NCBI RefSeq assembly: GCF_003346775.1
Contig: NZ_CP031219.1
Coordinates: forward strand, 1,736,001 to 1,800,000
Source: Malaciobacter mytili LMG 24559
GTDB taxonomy: Bacteria > Campylobacterota > Campylobacteria > Campylobacterales > Arcobacteraceae
Direction: 5' to 3'
DNA: 64,000 nucleotides
In this document: piece after piece, positions 53,772 through 62,671 of the stretch
How positions within the stretch are numbered: position 1 is the stretch's first letter
Layout of the letters: each line of letters starts with the position of its first letter
Notes under the pieces: generated by a model
Database searches by the model: none
What the model saw: the letters and a program-made list of their open reading frames with translations, nothing else
Told to the model about the DNA's origin: nothing
Made by a program: the position numbers and the translations under genes

Positions 53772-54677
53772 TTATCTTCTTTTAAATATCATATTTTTTA
53801 AACTTTTTTCTTCATTATTTGAAGGATAATTTTCTAAATTTGGTATTCTTTGTATAAATTCAAACTCTTTTGCAAATTCAGTAAAAATATTTTTAATAAA
53901 ATTTGTATCTAATTCAGGGGCATTTAAAGCACTTAAAATTATAGAATCTTTAGTTGTTAATTCTTCTAATCTTTTTATAATTTTTTCATAATCTTTTGAA
54001 GCTGCAAAACTTCCCTTTTGAAAAGAAGGGGGATCTATTACAATAATATCATAAGGAGCATATTTTTTTATTCTACTCCATGATTTTAATATATTATAAG
54101 GCAAAAACTTAACTTTTTTGGTATCTAAATCATTTAGGTGATGGTTTATTCTTCCTATTGTTAAAGCATTTTTTGCCATATCTACATTTATAACCTCTTT
54201 TGCTCCACCTTTTATAGCACAAACACTAAAAGCACAAGTATAAGAAAATAGATTTAAAACTTTTTTATCTTTTGAATTATTTAAAATATATTCTCTTCCA
54301 TTTTTCATATCAGCAAAAAAACCTATATTTTTATTATAGAAATTTATAGAATATTTTAAACCATTTTCAACTAAATAATTTTCTTGTTTTAACTTTCCTT
54401 TTAAAACCTCATTTTCACCATTATTTAAATATCTTCTTTGAAGAATTAAAACTTCAAAACCATATTTTTCATAAATTTCATCTAATAAAATAAGTAATTG
54501 CTCTTCTAAATTCTTTTGTATTTCTTCAAAAAACACAATAAATAAAATTTTATCAATTGAATCTACAGTTAAAAAATTAAATTTTTCATAAAAGTTACCT
54601 CTTCCATGGAAAACTCTTTTAAATTCATTTGTTTTATTTTCAAGATTTTTTTCTATAATTTCTTTTAGTTTTTCCAT
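53772..54677 (-). CDS. Class I SAM-dependent methyltransferase, RlmI/RlmK-like
   Basis: 301 residues. The SAM-binding motif is VLNLFSYTCAFSVCAIKGGA near residue 140, and the catalytic motif DPPSFQKGSF resembles the (N/D)PP(F/S) loop of 23S rRNA methyltransferases such as RlmI. The N-terminal half is probably an RNA-binding region but lacks a clear PUA domain. It follows greB directly and precedes the CWC-type gene, and the three are likely one operon. Confidence 0.82.
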   Translation of the reverse strand: MEKLKEIIEKNLENKTNEFKRVFHGRGNFYEKFNFLTVDSIDKILFIVFFEEIQKNLEEQLLILLDEIYEKYGFEVLILQRRYLNNGENEVLKGKLKQENYLVENGLKYSINFYNKNIGFFADMKNGREYILNNSKDKKVLNLFSYTCAFSVCAIKGGAKEVINVDMAKNALTIGRINHHLNDLDTKKVKFLPYNILKSWSRIKKYAPYDIIVIDPPSFQKGSFAASKDYEKIIKRLEELTTKDSIILSALNAPELDTNFIKNIFTEFAKEFEFIQRIPNLENYPSNNEEKSLKNMIFKRR

Positions 54678-55166
54678 TTACTCTTCTTTAAAATTATATT
54701 TTTCTATTTTTATAATTTCATATTCAAAAATCTCTTCATTTATAGAAAATTCAACCTCTTGAAAAACTTTTTTTCCCATTAGTTCCCTTCCTAAAGGAGA
54801 TTTATTTGAAATTTGATTTTTATTTGGATTTGTTTCATATGTTCCAACAATTATAAACTCTTTTTGCACTTGTGTATTTAAATCAACTAAAGTTACTTTT
54901 GAACCAAAATTTACCCTATCATGGGGAATTTCATCAATATTAACAACCTCACTATTTTGAATAATTTTATCTAAAAATCTTAATCGTTTATCTATATTTC
55001 TTATTTGTTCTTTTGCACTTATATATTCAGCATTTTCACTTCTATCACCAAATTGTGCAGCAATTTCTTTTTCTTTAACCCAAAAAGGTTTTTCAACTTT
55101 TAAAAGATGATTAAATTCATCTAAAAAATTTTTATATCCATATATCGTTATTAAATCTTTTTTCAT
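54678..55166 (-). CDS. greB: Transcript cleavage factor GreB
   Basis: 162 residues. The N-terminal coiled coil carries the tip loop with GDRSENAEYISAKEQIR, where acidic residues stimulate RNA cleavage by RNA polymerase. The C-terminal FKBP-like domain has SPLGRELMGKK. Length and loop type favour GreB over GreA. It rescues backtracked polymerase. Promoter region is shared with a divergent gene at 55259. Confidence 0.92.
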   Translation of the reverse strand: MKKDLITIYGYKNFLDEFNHLLKVEKPFWVKEKEIAAQFGDRSENAEYISAKEQIRNIDKRLRFLDKIIQNSEVVNIDEIPHDRVNFGSKVTLVDLNTQVQKEFIIVGTYETNPNKNQISNKSPLGRELMGKKVFQEVEFSINEEIFEYEIIKIEKYNFKEE

Positions 55167-55258
55167 TTTGCAATTGTATCAAATATGCATAAAAAATGGT
55201 TTTAATAACTTATGGTTAAGTTGTAAAAAGCTAAGATATTTACAAAAAAAGGTTTTAA

Positions 55259-55855
55259 ATGTCTAATAATAGTAAAATAAATGAAATATATGAAAAAATA
55301 AAAGAACTTGAAGAAGATTTAAAAAAAGAGTATGAAAAAAATAAAGAAAATTTTCATTTTCAAAAAGCTTTTAATAAATTTCAATTTGATACTGAATATA
55401 TAAAAGAATATAAAAGCAAAGTTATTAATTCATTTAAATATCTTTGGAAAGAAAGAATAAGTATTATTTTAACAATACCAATTATTTGGTCAGTTCTTAT
55501 TCCTGCTTTTTTATTAGATATTTTTGTTAGTTTATATCAAGCAATTTGTTTTCCAATATATAAAATCCCAAAAGTAAAAAGAAAAGATTATATTATAATA
55601 GATAGATATAATTTATTTTATTTAAATAAAATACAACAAATAAACTGTTTATACTGTGAATATTTTAATGGTCTAATAGGATATGTAAGAGAAGTTGCAG
55701 GAAGAACAGAACAATATTGGTGTCCTATTAAACATGCAGAAAAAATGAAAGATACACACTCTAGATATAAAAACTTTTTTGATTATGGTGATGCAAAAGC
55801 TTATCAAGAAGAAGTAGATATTATTAGAGAAGATTTTAATGATTTAAAAAAGTAA
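55259..55855 (+). CDS. Conserved membrane protein of unknown function with Cys/His motif
   Basis: 198 residues. A charged coiled-coil N-terminus (about 1-50), a membrane region of one or two helices (about 65-105), and a C-terminal soluble domain with CLYC, then EVAGRTEQYWCPIKHA. The CxxC plus CxxxH arrangement suggests a metal site. I recall a similar GRTEQYWCPIKH sequence in uncharacterised marine proteobacterial proteins, but have no function for it. It is followed 4 bases on by a DUF2391-type gene. Confidence 0.65.
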   Translation: MSNNSKINEIYEKIKELEEDLKKEYEKNKENFHFQKAFNKFQFDTEYIKEYKSKVINSFKYLWKERISIILTIPIIWSVLIPAFLLDIFVSLYQAICFPIYKIPKVKRKDYIIIDRYNLFYLNKIQQINCLYCEYFNGLIGYVREVAGRTEQYWCPIKHAEKMKDTHSRYKNFFDYGDAKAYQEEVDIIREDFNDLKK

Positions 55856-55859
55856 AACA

Positions 55860-56258
55860 ATGAATAAACTAAGATTTAATTTAGAAGATATTTCCCAAAT
55901 TATAATAGGCTCTTTTGCTTTATGTGTTCCTATCTCTTTTTCACAAGAGGCTTGGGAGATTGCAAAAACTCTACCAAATTTAAATCTATTTTTATTGATA
56001 TTATTAACTTTGTTTTTTTTAGGATTTTATTCTTATCAAAGTATTTTCCAAACAAATATAAAAAAAAGAATTCCTATTTTTATTTTTAGAATTTTTATAG
56101 CTTATTTTATAACTATTATTGTAGTGGGTTTAACTTTACTTGCATTGGATAAACTTCCACTTTTAACAGATGCCTATCTTGCTATTAAAAGAGTAATAAT
56201 TATTTCAATGCCAGCTTCAATTGGAGCAATAATTGTGGATAGTTTGGATAAAGAGTAG
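55860..56258 (+). CDS. DUF2391-type integral membrane protein
   Basis: 132 residues with four membrane helices and short loops. IIIGSFALCVPISFSQEAWEIA and ASIGAIIVDSLDKE are typical of the DUF2391 family of unknown function. It starts four bases after the gene at 55259 and ends 11 bases before the convergent sulP stop. The function is not known. Confidence 0.7.
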   Translation: MNKLRFNLEDISQIIIGSFALCVPISFSQEAWEIAKTLPNLNLFLLILLTLFFLGFYSYQSIFQTNIKKRIPIFIFRIFIAYFITIIVVGLTLLALDKLPLLTDAYLAIKRVIIISMPASIGAIIVDSLDKE

Positions 56259-56274
56259 AGATTTTTTCTCTACT
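56254..56274. terminator. Bidirectional hairpin between the DUF2391 and SulP genes
   Basis: AGTAGAGA and TCTCTACT form a perfect 8-bp stem with a five-T loop. Both stop codons lie in the arms. Confidence 0.75.
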
Positions 56275-57814
56275 TCATATCCTCAAGAGCATCATTTAAA
56301 TTTTTATAAATAGTTATATTTTCAAAAACCTTTGTTTTATCAACCATTTTAATTTTATCAAGATGCCTTTGTTTTAAAACTAATGAAATCTCAATTTCCA
56401 AATCTTTTAATTTTAAAATTAATTCTTCTAAAGTAAAAATAGCCGAAATATCCATAAAAGGTACATGTGTACAGTTTATTATCATCTTTTTTGTATCAAG
56501 TAATTTATTTATTTCTTCTTCATAAAAAGAAGCCGAACCAAAGAAAAAAGCCCCATCTATATCTAAAACTCTAATATTTTCAAATATTAAATCACTATTT
56601 TCTTTCTTTGCTTGTGTAATAGTTAGTTTTGCTTCTTTTGAAATTCTATAAACAATTAAAATAGAAGCAAGAGTTATCCCCACTCCAACAGCCATAATTA
56701 AATCTACAAAAACTGTAAGTAAAAAAACAATAATCATTACAATAAGATCATTTTTAGGTGCATTTTTTATAACTCTTAAAAATTTATAATCTAAAATATC
56801 TATTCCAACTTTCATTAAAATCCCAGCAAGTACAGCTAAAGGAATTTGAGAAGCAATTGGTGCTAAAAAAAGTGCAATGATTAAAAGAGTTAAAGAGTGT
56901 ATCATTCCTGAAAATTTTGTTTGTCCACCACTTTTAACATTTATTACTGTTCTCATAGTTGCTCCAGCCCCAGGAACTCCACCAACTAAAGCAACTAAAC
57001 TATTACCAAGTCCTTGCCCAATTAATTCTTTATTTGAATTATGTTTTGTTTTAGTAATAGAATCAGCAACCAAAGAAGTAAGTAAAGTATCAATTGTTCC
57101 AAGTAAAGCTAAAGTAATAGCTAAAACTAAAATATCCCTACTTTTTTCAAATTCAAAAGAAGGAATACTAAAAGAAGGTAAAGAGCTAGGTATTTCTCCA
57201 ATTGTACTAACATTAAAGTTTAGAACAACACTTAAAATAGTCATTAAAACCAAAGCTAATAAAGCAGGAGGAAAAACTCTTGCTATACTTTTTGGAGTAA
57301 TAAACATTATTGTTAAAGTTAATGTAGATAAAATTAAAGCTTCAAAATTTAAATTACTTAAAGAAGAGGGGAACAAATATAAAGTATTTATTACTGAATT
57401 TTGAGACTCCAAGCCTATAAAAGGATTTAATTGTAAAATGATAATAATAATACCAATTCCACTCATAAAACCAGAAATTACAGGATAAGGAATATATTTT
57501 ACATATTTTCCAACTTTTAATACTCCAAATAAAATTTGAAAAATACCTGCAAGTAAAACTACACTCATTACTGCATTTATATCATTTGAAAAAAGAGCAA
57601 CAGCACTTGCAAAAACTATCGTCATAGGTCCTGTTGGTCCAGAAATTTGAGAAGGTGTACCTCCAAATAAAGAAGCAAAAAAACCTAAAATTATCGCACC
57701 ATAAAGTCCAGCAACTGCCCCTGCACCACTTGCAACCCCAAAAGCTAAAGCTAAAGGCAAAGCTATAACTGCTGCTGTAATACCACCAAAGAAATCACCT
57801 TTAAAAGAAGACAA
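56270..57814 (-). CDS. SulP-family anion transporter with STAS domain
   Basis: 514 residues from the TTG at 57814 (GGA 6 bases upstream); a TTG 33 bases earlier would overlap the upstream gene. The transmembrane domain (about 1-390, 12-14 helices) has GLYGAIILGFFASLFGGTPSQISGPTGPM, the sulfate-transporter signature, and a C-terminal STAS domain (about 425-514). Members carry sulfate, bicarbonate or other anions with sodium or protons. The substrate cannot be read from sequence. Confidence 0.87.
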   Translation of the reverse strand: MSSFKGDFFGGITAAVIALPLALAFGVASGAGAVAGLYGAIILGFFASLFGGTPSQISGPTGPMTIVFASAVALFSNDINAVMSVVLLAGIFQILFGVLKVGKYVKYIPYPVISGFMSGIGIIIIILQLNPFIGLESQNSVINTLYLFPSSLSNLNFEALILSTLTLTIMFITPKSIARVFPPALLALVLMTILSVVLNFNVSTIGEIPSSLPSFSIPSFEFEKSRDILVLAITLALLGTIDTLLTSLVADSITKTKHNSNKELIGQGLGNSLVALVGGVPGAGATMRTVINVKSGGQTKFSGMIHSLTLLIIALFLAPIASQIPLAVLAGILMKVGIDILDYKFLRVIKNAPKNDLIVMIIVFLLTVFVDLIMAVGVGITLASILIVYRISKEAKLTITQAKKENSDLIFENIRVLDIDGAFFFGSASFYEEEINKLLDTKKMIINCTHVPFMDISAIFTLEELILKLKDLEIEISLVLKQRHLDKIKMVDKTKVFENITIYKNLNDALEDMK

Positions 57815-57824
57815 GACTATTCCT

Positions 57825-58280
57825 TTATATAATGTTTTTAAAAGCAATTAATAAGTAGAGCTTATCAATTTTTAGTTTTAGTCTACTCCTTTTTTCCTTA
57901 TAAATATGTTTATTATTGTGGTTTATAGCTTTTTTTATAAATAAGTGATGCTTATATATTCTATTTTTATATTTAATCCAAAATCTATTTTTATCATAAA
58001 GAATAAAAAAAATTTCTTTATGTTTAAACTTTAGATATTTTTTCTTTTTTTTAAACTCAATAGTTACTTTATATAAATTTTTATCAATTTTTTTAATATT
58101 ACTACTATTAAAAATATATTTACCATTGGCAAAACCTGCTATTTTATTTAGTTTTATATAACCATCAACTATATAAAAAGGATTATTAAAACTTTGTATT
58201 TGTTTATAAGTAAAAGAAGTAGAACTTTCACTAAAACCAAAAGTGAAAATAAAAATAAAAACTAAAAAGTATTTTTTCAT
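57825..58280 (-). CDS. Secreted basic protein of unknown function
   Basis: 151 residues with a signal peptide (about 1-17, ending FGFS). The mature part is strongly basic, with Lys-rich strands and a His-rich patch (HHLFIKKAINHNNKH). It lacks recognisable domains. It lies 10 bases upstream of sulP and is probably co-transcribed. A periplasmic role near the anion transporter is only a guess. Confidence 0.65.
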   Translation of the reverse strand: MKKYFLVFIFIFTFGFSESSTSFTYKQIQSFNNPFYIVDGYIKLNKIAGFANGKYIFNSSNIKKIDKNLYKVTIEFKKKKKYLKFKHKEIFFILYDKNRFWIKYKNRIYKHHLFIKKAINHNNKHIYKEKRSRLKLKIDKLYLLIAFKNII

Positions 58281-58393
58281 TTAAAATCCTTTTTTATTTG
58301 ATAGAATGATTTTTACTAAAAGAAGTGAAATAATTGTAAAAGCAACAAAAACTAAACAAAATATTTGTAAAATTATTTATAAAAGGATAAAAG

Positions 58394-59773
58394 ATGAAAG
58401 AGTTTGATTTAATTATTATTGGAGCAGGAAGAGCAAGCAACCTTGCAGCAAAAGCTGGAAAACTTGGACTTAAAGTTGCACTTATTGAAAAATCTTCTTT
58501 AGGAGGAACTTGCCCAAATAGAGGTTGTGTTCCCTCAAAACTTCTAATTGGGTATGCAAATAAAATAAGAGAGATTAAAGAGTCTAAAACACATTTTATT
58601 AAATCAAAAATTGAACATATAGATATAGAAAAAATTTTTAAAGAAACAAATAAATATATAGACTCAATAGATGAAAATTATCAAAAAAAATTTAATGAAA
58701 ATGTAATTATTTTTAGAGGTGAAGGAAAATTTATTGCAAATAAAATAGTTGAAGTAAATAATGAAAAATTAACAGCACCAACTATAATAATAGCCACAGG
58801 AACTAGACCTGCAAAAGTACCATATGAAAAAGCTTGGAGTAGTGATAATATTTTCCCTTTAAAAGATAAAATCCCAAATTCTATTACAATCGTGGGAGCT
58901 GGGTTTATCGCTTGTGAACTTACAAACTTTTTTGATGCGATTGGAATAAAAACAAAACAACTAGTAAGAAGCAATACTTTACTTTCAAATGAAGATGAAG
59001 AAATTTCTTCAATTTTTAAAGAAGAATATTGTAAAAATATTGATGTTGAATTTGAGACAAATATAAAAGAAGTAAAATACCAAAATGAAAAATTTTATAT
59101 TACTTTAGAAAAAAATGATGGAACAATAAAAGAACATATAAGTGAAGCTTTACTTTATGCCACAGGAAGAGTATCAAATGCTGATAAGTTAGGCCTTGAA
59201 AATACAGATATTGAACTTAATAAAAAAGGTTTTATAAAAAGAGATGAGTTTTTTCAAACAAAAGTAAAAGGAGTATATGTAGTAGGAGATGCAAGTGGAG
59301 AGCATATGCTTCAACACGCAGCTGCCTATGAAATAAATCATTTAAGTAAAATACTTTTTGAAAATGAAAAAGAGCCTTTAAAATTTAAATATATGCCCCA
59401 TGCAGTATTTTCATTTCCTGAAATTGCAAGTGTAGGTTTAACTGAGCAAAAAGCAAAAGAACTTAATATTAATTATATAACAACCACTACAAATTGGCTT
59501 GCAAGTGCAAAAGCACTATCTTTAAAAATAAAATATCCAAGAACAAAATTTATTTTAAATCCTAAAACTTATGAAATATTAGGGTGTCATTTAATAGGTT
59601 TTGAAAGTGCAACTATGATACATCAAGTTTTAGCAATTATGCATATAAACAATGATATTAGACATTTAAAAGAGATGTTATATATACATCCAGCTTTAAG
59701 TGAAGCACTACTGCCAGCAGCAGTTGAAGCAGTTGCAAAGATACAAGAGTATAAAAAGAGTCACAAGAAGTGA
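58394..59773 (+). CDS. Class I pyridine nucleotide-disulfide oxidoreductase
   Basis: 459 residues. FAD-binding IIGAGRASNLAAKAGKLG and the redox-active GGTCPNRGCVPSK disulfide are at the N-terminus; an NAD(P) site VGAGFIACELTNFF follows; the C-terminal dimer domain has HPALSE with the catalytic His-Glu. This fits dihydrolipoamide dehydrogenase or mercuric-reductase-like proteins; no MerA-type N-terminal metal domain or C-terminal CysCys pair is present, and no dehydrogenase complex genes are near. The natural substrate is open. It is convergent with sodB. Confidence 0.85.
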   Translation: MKEFDLIIIGAGRASNLAAKAGKLGLKVALIEKSSLGGTCPNRGCVPSKLLIGYANKIREIKESKTHFIKSKIEHIDIEKIFKETNKYIDSIDENYQKKFNENVIIFRGEGKFIANKIVEVNNEKLTAPTIIIATGTRPAKVPYEKAWSSDNIFPLKDKIPNSITIVGAGFIACELTNFFDAIGIKTKQLVRSNTLLSNEDEEISSIFKEEYCKNIDVEFETNIKEVKYQNEKFYITLEKNDGTIKEHISEALLYATGRVSNADKLGLENTDIELNKKGFIKRDEFFQTKVKGVYVVGDASGEHMLQHAAAYEINHLSKILFENEKEPLKFKYMPHAVFSFPEIASVGLTEQKAKELNINYITTTTNWLASAKALSLKIKYPRTKFILNPKTYEILGCHLIGFESATMIHQVLAIMHINNDIRHLKEMLYIHPALSEALLPAAVEAVAKIQEYKKSHKK

Positions 59774-59779
59774 CTCTTT
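59755..59779. terminator. Bidirectional hairpin between the oxidoreductase and sodB
   Basis: AAAGAGTCAC and GTGACTCTTT form a perfect 10-bp stem with an AAGAA loop. The stop of the plus-strand gene (59771-59773) lies in the right arm. An AGATTATTT stretch follows. Confidence 0.85.
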
Positions 59780-59783
59780 AAGA

Positions 59784-60362
59784 TTATTTAGCTAAATTTT
59801 CAGCTACAAAATCCCAATTTACTAATTTCCAGAAGTTTTCTAAATATGCAGGTCTTGCATTTCTACAGTCGATATAATATGCATGTTCCCAAACATCACA
59901 TGTTAAAAGAGGAGTTAATTCTTCTGTAATTGGTGTTGCTGCATTTGATGTTGAAACAATTGATAATTTTCCAGCATTATCTTTTACTAACCACGCCCAA
60001 CCTGAACCAAAGTGTCCAATTGCTTTATTTGTAAATTCAGTTTTAAAGTTCTCTACTGAACCAAAGTTTTCCACTAAAGCTGCTTCAACTTCACTTGAAA
60101 TTTCAGTTTGTTTAGGAGATAAACTATTCCAGAAAAAATCATGGTTAAATACTTGTGCAGCATTGTTAAAAACTCCGCCTTCTGATTCTTTAATGATTTC
60201 AACTAATGATAGATTTTCAAATTTAGTACCTGCAATTAATTCATTTAATTTATTTACATATGTTTGATGATGTTTTCCATAGTGAAACTCTAAAGTCTCT
60301 TTTGACATTAAAGGTGCTAAAGCATCTAATTCATAAGGTAAAGTCATTAATACATGTTTCAT
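59784..60362 (-). CDS. sodB: Iron superoxide dismutase SodB
   Basis: 192 residues. [11 protein letters not shown], the central [18 protein letters not shown] and [19 protein letters not shown] give the four metal ligands and the Fe/Mn-SOD core. Sequence features around [11 protein letters not shown] favour iron. It removes superoxide in the cytoplasm. An AAAAGGA SD precedes the ATG. A perfect 19-bp palindrome lies 96 bases upstream (60458-60476) and may take part in control. Confidence 0.94.
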   Translation of the reverse strand: MKHVLMTLPYELDALAPLMSKETLEFHYGKHHQTYVNKLNELIAGTKFENLSLVEIIKESEGGVFNNAAQVFNHDFFWNSLSPKQTEISSEVEAALVENFGSVENFKTEFTNKAIGHFGSGWAWLVKDNAGKLSIVSTSNAATPITEELTPLLTCDVWEHAYYIDCRNARPAYLENFWKLVNWDFVAENLAK

Positions 60363-60457
60363 AATTTATCCTTTTTTATAATAATTTTGTTTTTGTAAAG
60401 TAAGAATACTCCGATTTATTTAAAATATATATTATGGATACAAACTAATTTTTTATT

Positions 60458-60476
60458 TAAGACAAAATTTGTCTTA
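60458..60476. promoter_or_regulatory. Perfect 19-bp palindrome upstream of sodB
   Basis: TAAGACAAA, a one-base A centre and TTTGTCTTA match exactly as reverse complements. It lies 96 bases before the sodB start and 22 bases after the HPP gene stop. It is not followed by a T run on the minus strand, so a terminator is less likely than a protein-binding site. Confidence 0.5.
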
Positions 60477-60497
60477 TTTATAACTTTAAGTAACATT

Positions 60498-61007
60498 TTA
60501 AAACCAATATAAAGGATAATGTCTATTTTTACTAATATTATTATAAGTTACTCCCACAAGTATTAAAATAATTGCGCCCAAAGCTGTTGGAAAAATTAAA
60601 TAATCCCAATTTGCTTGCATTATAAATACAATTAAAGGATTTGAACCAGCAGGAGGATGAACTGTTCTTGTTAATAACATTAAAGAACTAGCACTAGCAA
60701 GAGCTAAGGCCATACTCCACCAATAATCCCCAACCAAATGAAAAAATGCTAAACCAACAAAAGTAGAAATAAGATGCCCAAATAAGATATTTCTTGGTTG
60801 AGAAAAAGGACTTTTGGGAAAACCAAAAAGTAAAACACAAGTTGCTCCAAAAGAACCCATAACAAAAATATTATTATAACTATTTGTTAAATAACCAACT
60901 ATTGCTATTGCAATAAAACCACCAAAAAATACAAAAAAAACTTCTAAATAAGAACTTTTTGCAGGTAAAGGTTCTCTTAAACCTTTTATTTTTTTTAAAT
61001 AATTCAT
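60498..61007 (-). CDS. HPP-family membrane protein under TetR control
   Basis: 169 residues from the ATG at 61007 (AAAAGGA 6 bases upstream). Four membrane helices follow a short cytoplasmic start; TVHPPAGSNPL is the HPP signature. Members are linked to nitrite uptake in chloroplasts and some bacteria, but most are uncharacterised. The promoter region has an operator identical to that in front of the adjacent tetR gene, so both should respond to the same signal. Confidence 0.8.
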   Translation of the reverse strand: MNYLKKIKGLREPLPAKSSYLEVFFVFFGGFIAIAIVGYLTNSYNNIFVMGSFGATCVLLFGFPKSPFSQPRNILFGHLISTFVGLAFFHLVGDYWWSMALALASASSLMLLTRTVHPPAGSNPLIVFIMQANWDYLIFPTALGAIILILVGVTYNNISKNRHYPLYWF

Positions 61008-61026
61008 AGTTTTCCTTTTATTCAAA

Positions 61027-61045
61027 CAAACGATTGTTTGGTAAA
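61027..61045. promoter_or_regulatory. TetR operator, copy 1 (before the HPP gene)
   Basis: CAAAC-GATT-GTTTG is an inverted repeat with a four-base centre, followed by GTAAA. The 19-base sequence is identical to copy 2 at 61621-61639. It lies 20 bases upstream of the HPP start. Confidence 0.75.
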
Positions 61046-61059
61046 TATATAAAAAAATT

Positions 61060-61611
61060 TTAAACTTTTTCTTTTAATTTTTTTCCAATTTCTAAATAGC
61101 TTGAAGTATTATCAGTTAAATTCATCATAATTATTGCACCTTGTAAAGCACAAATATATTCATAAGAAAAAAAATTTGCTTTATCTTTATCTAATTTTTC
61201 ATTTAAAATTTGATAAATTGAATCTTGCCATTTTTTAAAATATAAAGTTATTATAGTTTTAAACTCACTATTTTGTCTTGAAACCTCTGAAGCTAAATTT
61301 CCAAGTAAACATCCACCTTCACTCTTTAAAAAATACTCATCTGTTTTTGTTACAATCTTTTCTAACTTCTCTTTTGTAGTTATATTCTCATCTTTTATTA
61401 TAAAAATATTTTTTTCAAAAAACTCATCAATATATTTTAAAGCTTCAAGTCCAATCTCTTCTTTATTTTTAAAATGATGATAAATACTTCCTTTTATTAA
61501 ACCACAGGCTTTTCCTATATCTGCCATTGAAGTATTGTAATAACCTTTAGTTTTAAAAAGTTTTATTGCTTCAAGAAGTATCTCTTCTTTACTAGTCTTT
61601 TTTATTGCCAT
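61060..61611 (-). CDS. TetR-family transcriptional regulator
   Basis: 183 residues from the ATG at 61611 (GGGA 6 bases upstream). The N-terminal helix-turn-helix (about 10-55) includes MADIGKACGLIKGSIYHHFKNKEE. The ligand domain has GGCLLGNLASE with a Cys, similar to NemR-type regulators that sense electrophiles through cysteine (inference). An operator copy lies 9 bases upstream, which means autoregulation. The HPP gene follows on the same strand with a second operator. Confidence 0.88.
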   Translation of the reverse strand: MAIKKTSKEEILLEAIKLFKTKGYYNTSMADIGKACGLIKGSIYHHFKNKEEIGLEALKYIDEFFEKNIFIIKDENITTKEKLEKIVTKTDEYFLKSEGGCLLGNLASEVSRQNSEFKTIITLYFKKWQDSIYQILNEKLDKDKANFFSYEYICALQGAIIMMNLTDNTSSYLEIGKKLKEKV

Positions 61612-61619
61612 ATATTTTC

Positions 61620-61639
61620 CCAAACGATTGTTTGGTAAA
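61620..61639. promoter_or_regulatory. TetR operator, copy 2 (before the tetR gene)
   Basis: CCAAAC-GATT-GTTTGG (61620-61635) is a 6-bp-arm inverted repeat; with the GTAAA that follows it repeats copy 1 exactly over 19 bases. It is directly upstream of the tetR gene. Confidence 0.8.
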
Positions 61640-61727
61640 ATTTTATCTTATTTAAATTTTTTTGTCAAATAACTTTATAAAAAGATAAGTAAACTTTTAT
61701 ACAATAAGAAAAAAATAAAGGTTTCTA

Positions 61728-62414
61728 ATGAATTTTGATAAGCTATATAAAGGAAAATTAGTAAAAAGATATAAAAGATTTTTAGCAGATATTATACTTG
61801 AAGATGGACAAGAAATAATTGCGCATGTACCAAACAGTGGTGCAATGACCTCTTGTATTGAGCCAAATTGTGATGTTTGGGTAAGTTTTCATAATATTGC
61901 TACTAGAAAATTAAAATATACTTTAGAACTTACACAAATAAAAGAAAATTTAATCTGCACAAATACTAATATTGCTAATAAAATTGCAATTGAAGCTATA
62001 AAAAACAATATCATAAAAGAGTTACAAGGTTATAAAAGTATAAAACCAGAACAAAAATATGGACAAAATAGTAGAATTGATATTTTATTAGAAAATGAAA
62101 ATGAAAAATGTTATGTTGAAATAAAAAGTGTAAGTTTAAAAATTCAAAAAGATTTAGCTTTTCCTGATGCGGTAACATCAAGGGGAACTAAACATCTAAA
62201 TGAACTAATACAGATGGTAAAAGATGGGCATAGAGCTGTAATGTTATATATAATTCAAAGAACTGATAAAGCAGACTTTAGAATTGCAAAGGAAATAGAC
62301 CCAAAATATTATGATACTTTTAAAGAAGCAATAAAACAAGGAGTTGAAGTATTAGTTTATCAATCATATATTTCACACAAAGAGATTTATATAAGTAAAA
62401 GTATTAATTTTTAG
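61728..62414 (+). CDS. sfsA: SfsA-family protein
   Basis: 228 residues. The family motifs HVPNSGAMTSC near the start, the middle RIDILLEN with CYVEIKSVSL and the GHRAVMLYIIQR stretch are all present. SfsA was named for sugar fermentation stimulation, and the RID...E-x-K arrangement suggests a nuclease fold with a possible DNA-binding OB part. AAAGG precedes the ATG. It is transcribed divergently from tetR. Confidence 0.9.
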   Translation: MNFDKLYKGKLVKRYKRFLADIILEDGQEIIAHVPNSGAMTSCIEPNCDVWVSFHNIATRKLKYTLELTQIKENLICTNTNIANKIAIEAIKNNIIKELQGYKSIKPEQKYGQNSRIDILLENENEKCYVEIKSVSLKIQKDLAFPDAVTSRGTKHLNELIQMVKDGHRAVMLYIIQRTDKADFRIAKEIDPKYYDTFKEAIKQGVEVLVYQSYISHKEIYISKSINF

Positions 62415-62488
62415 ATAAGTTATCCTTATAAAATAGTTTTAATTTTACATAAGTTATAATTATGAAAAATTTATAATTAGGATTTATA

Positions 62489-62671
62489 ATGTTTGATAAA
62501 ATTAGAAAATTTTGCAGACCATTTAGAATTGTATTAGGTTTAGCGCTTATTGCAATTGGATTTATTTTTGAAAATCCTTGGTTTTATCTTGGAATTATTC
62601 CATTGATTGTGGGAGTATTGGATTTTTGTCCTTTATGTACAATAACAAAAAAATGTTCAATAAAAAACTAA
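62489..62671 (+). CDS. DUF2892 membrane protein
   Basis: 60 residues. Two hydrophobic helices (about 12-28 and 33-48) and the FCPLCTITKKC ending with three Cys match the small DUF2892/YgaP-tail family, found in some sulfurtransferases as a membrane anchor. It stands alone here. A TTAGGA-type SD precedes the ATG. Confidence 0.75.
   Translation: MFDKIRKFCRPFRIVLGLALIAIGFIFENPWFYLGIIPLIVGVLDFCPLCTITKKCSIKN

Noticed and set aside
56877-57404. A 175-codon open frame on the plus strand inside sulP
   Set aside because: It is antisense to a well-supported transporter gene, with biased composition mirroring the membrane helices on the other strand and no SD.
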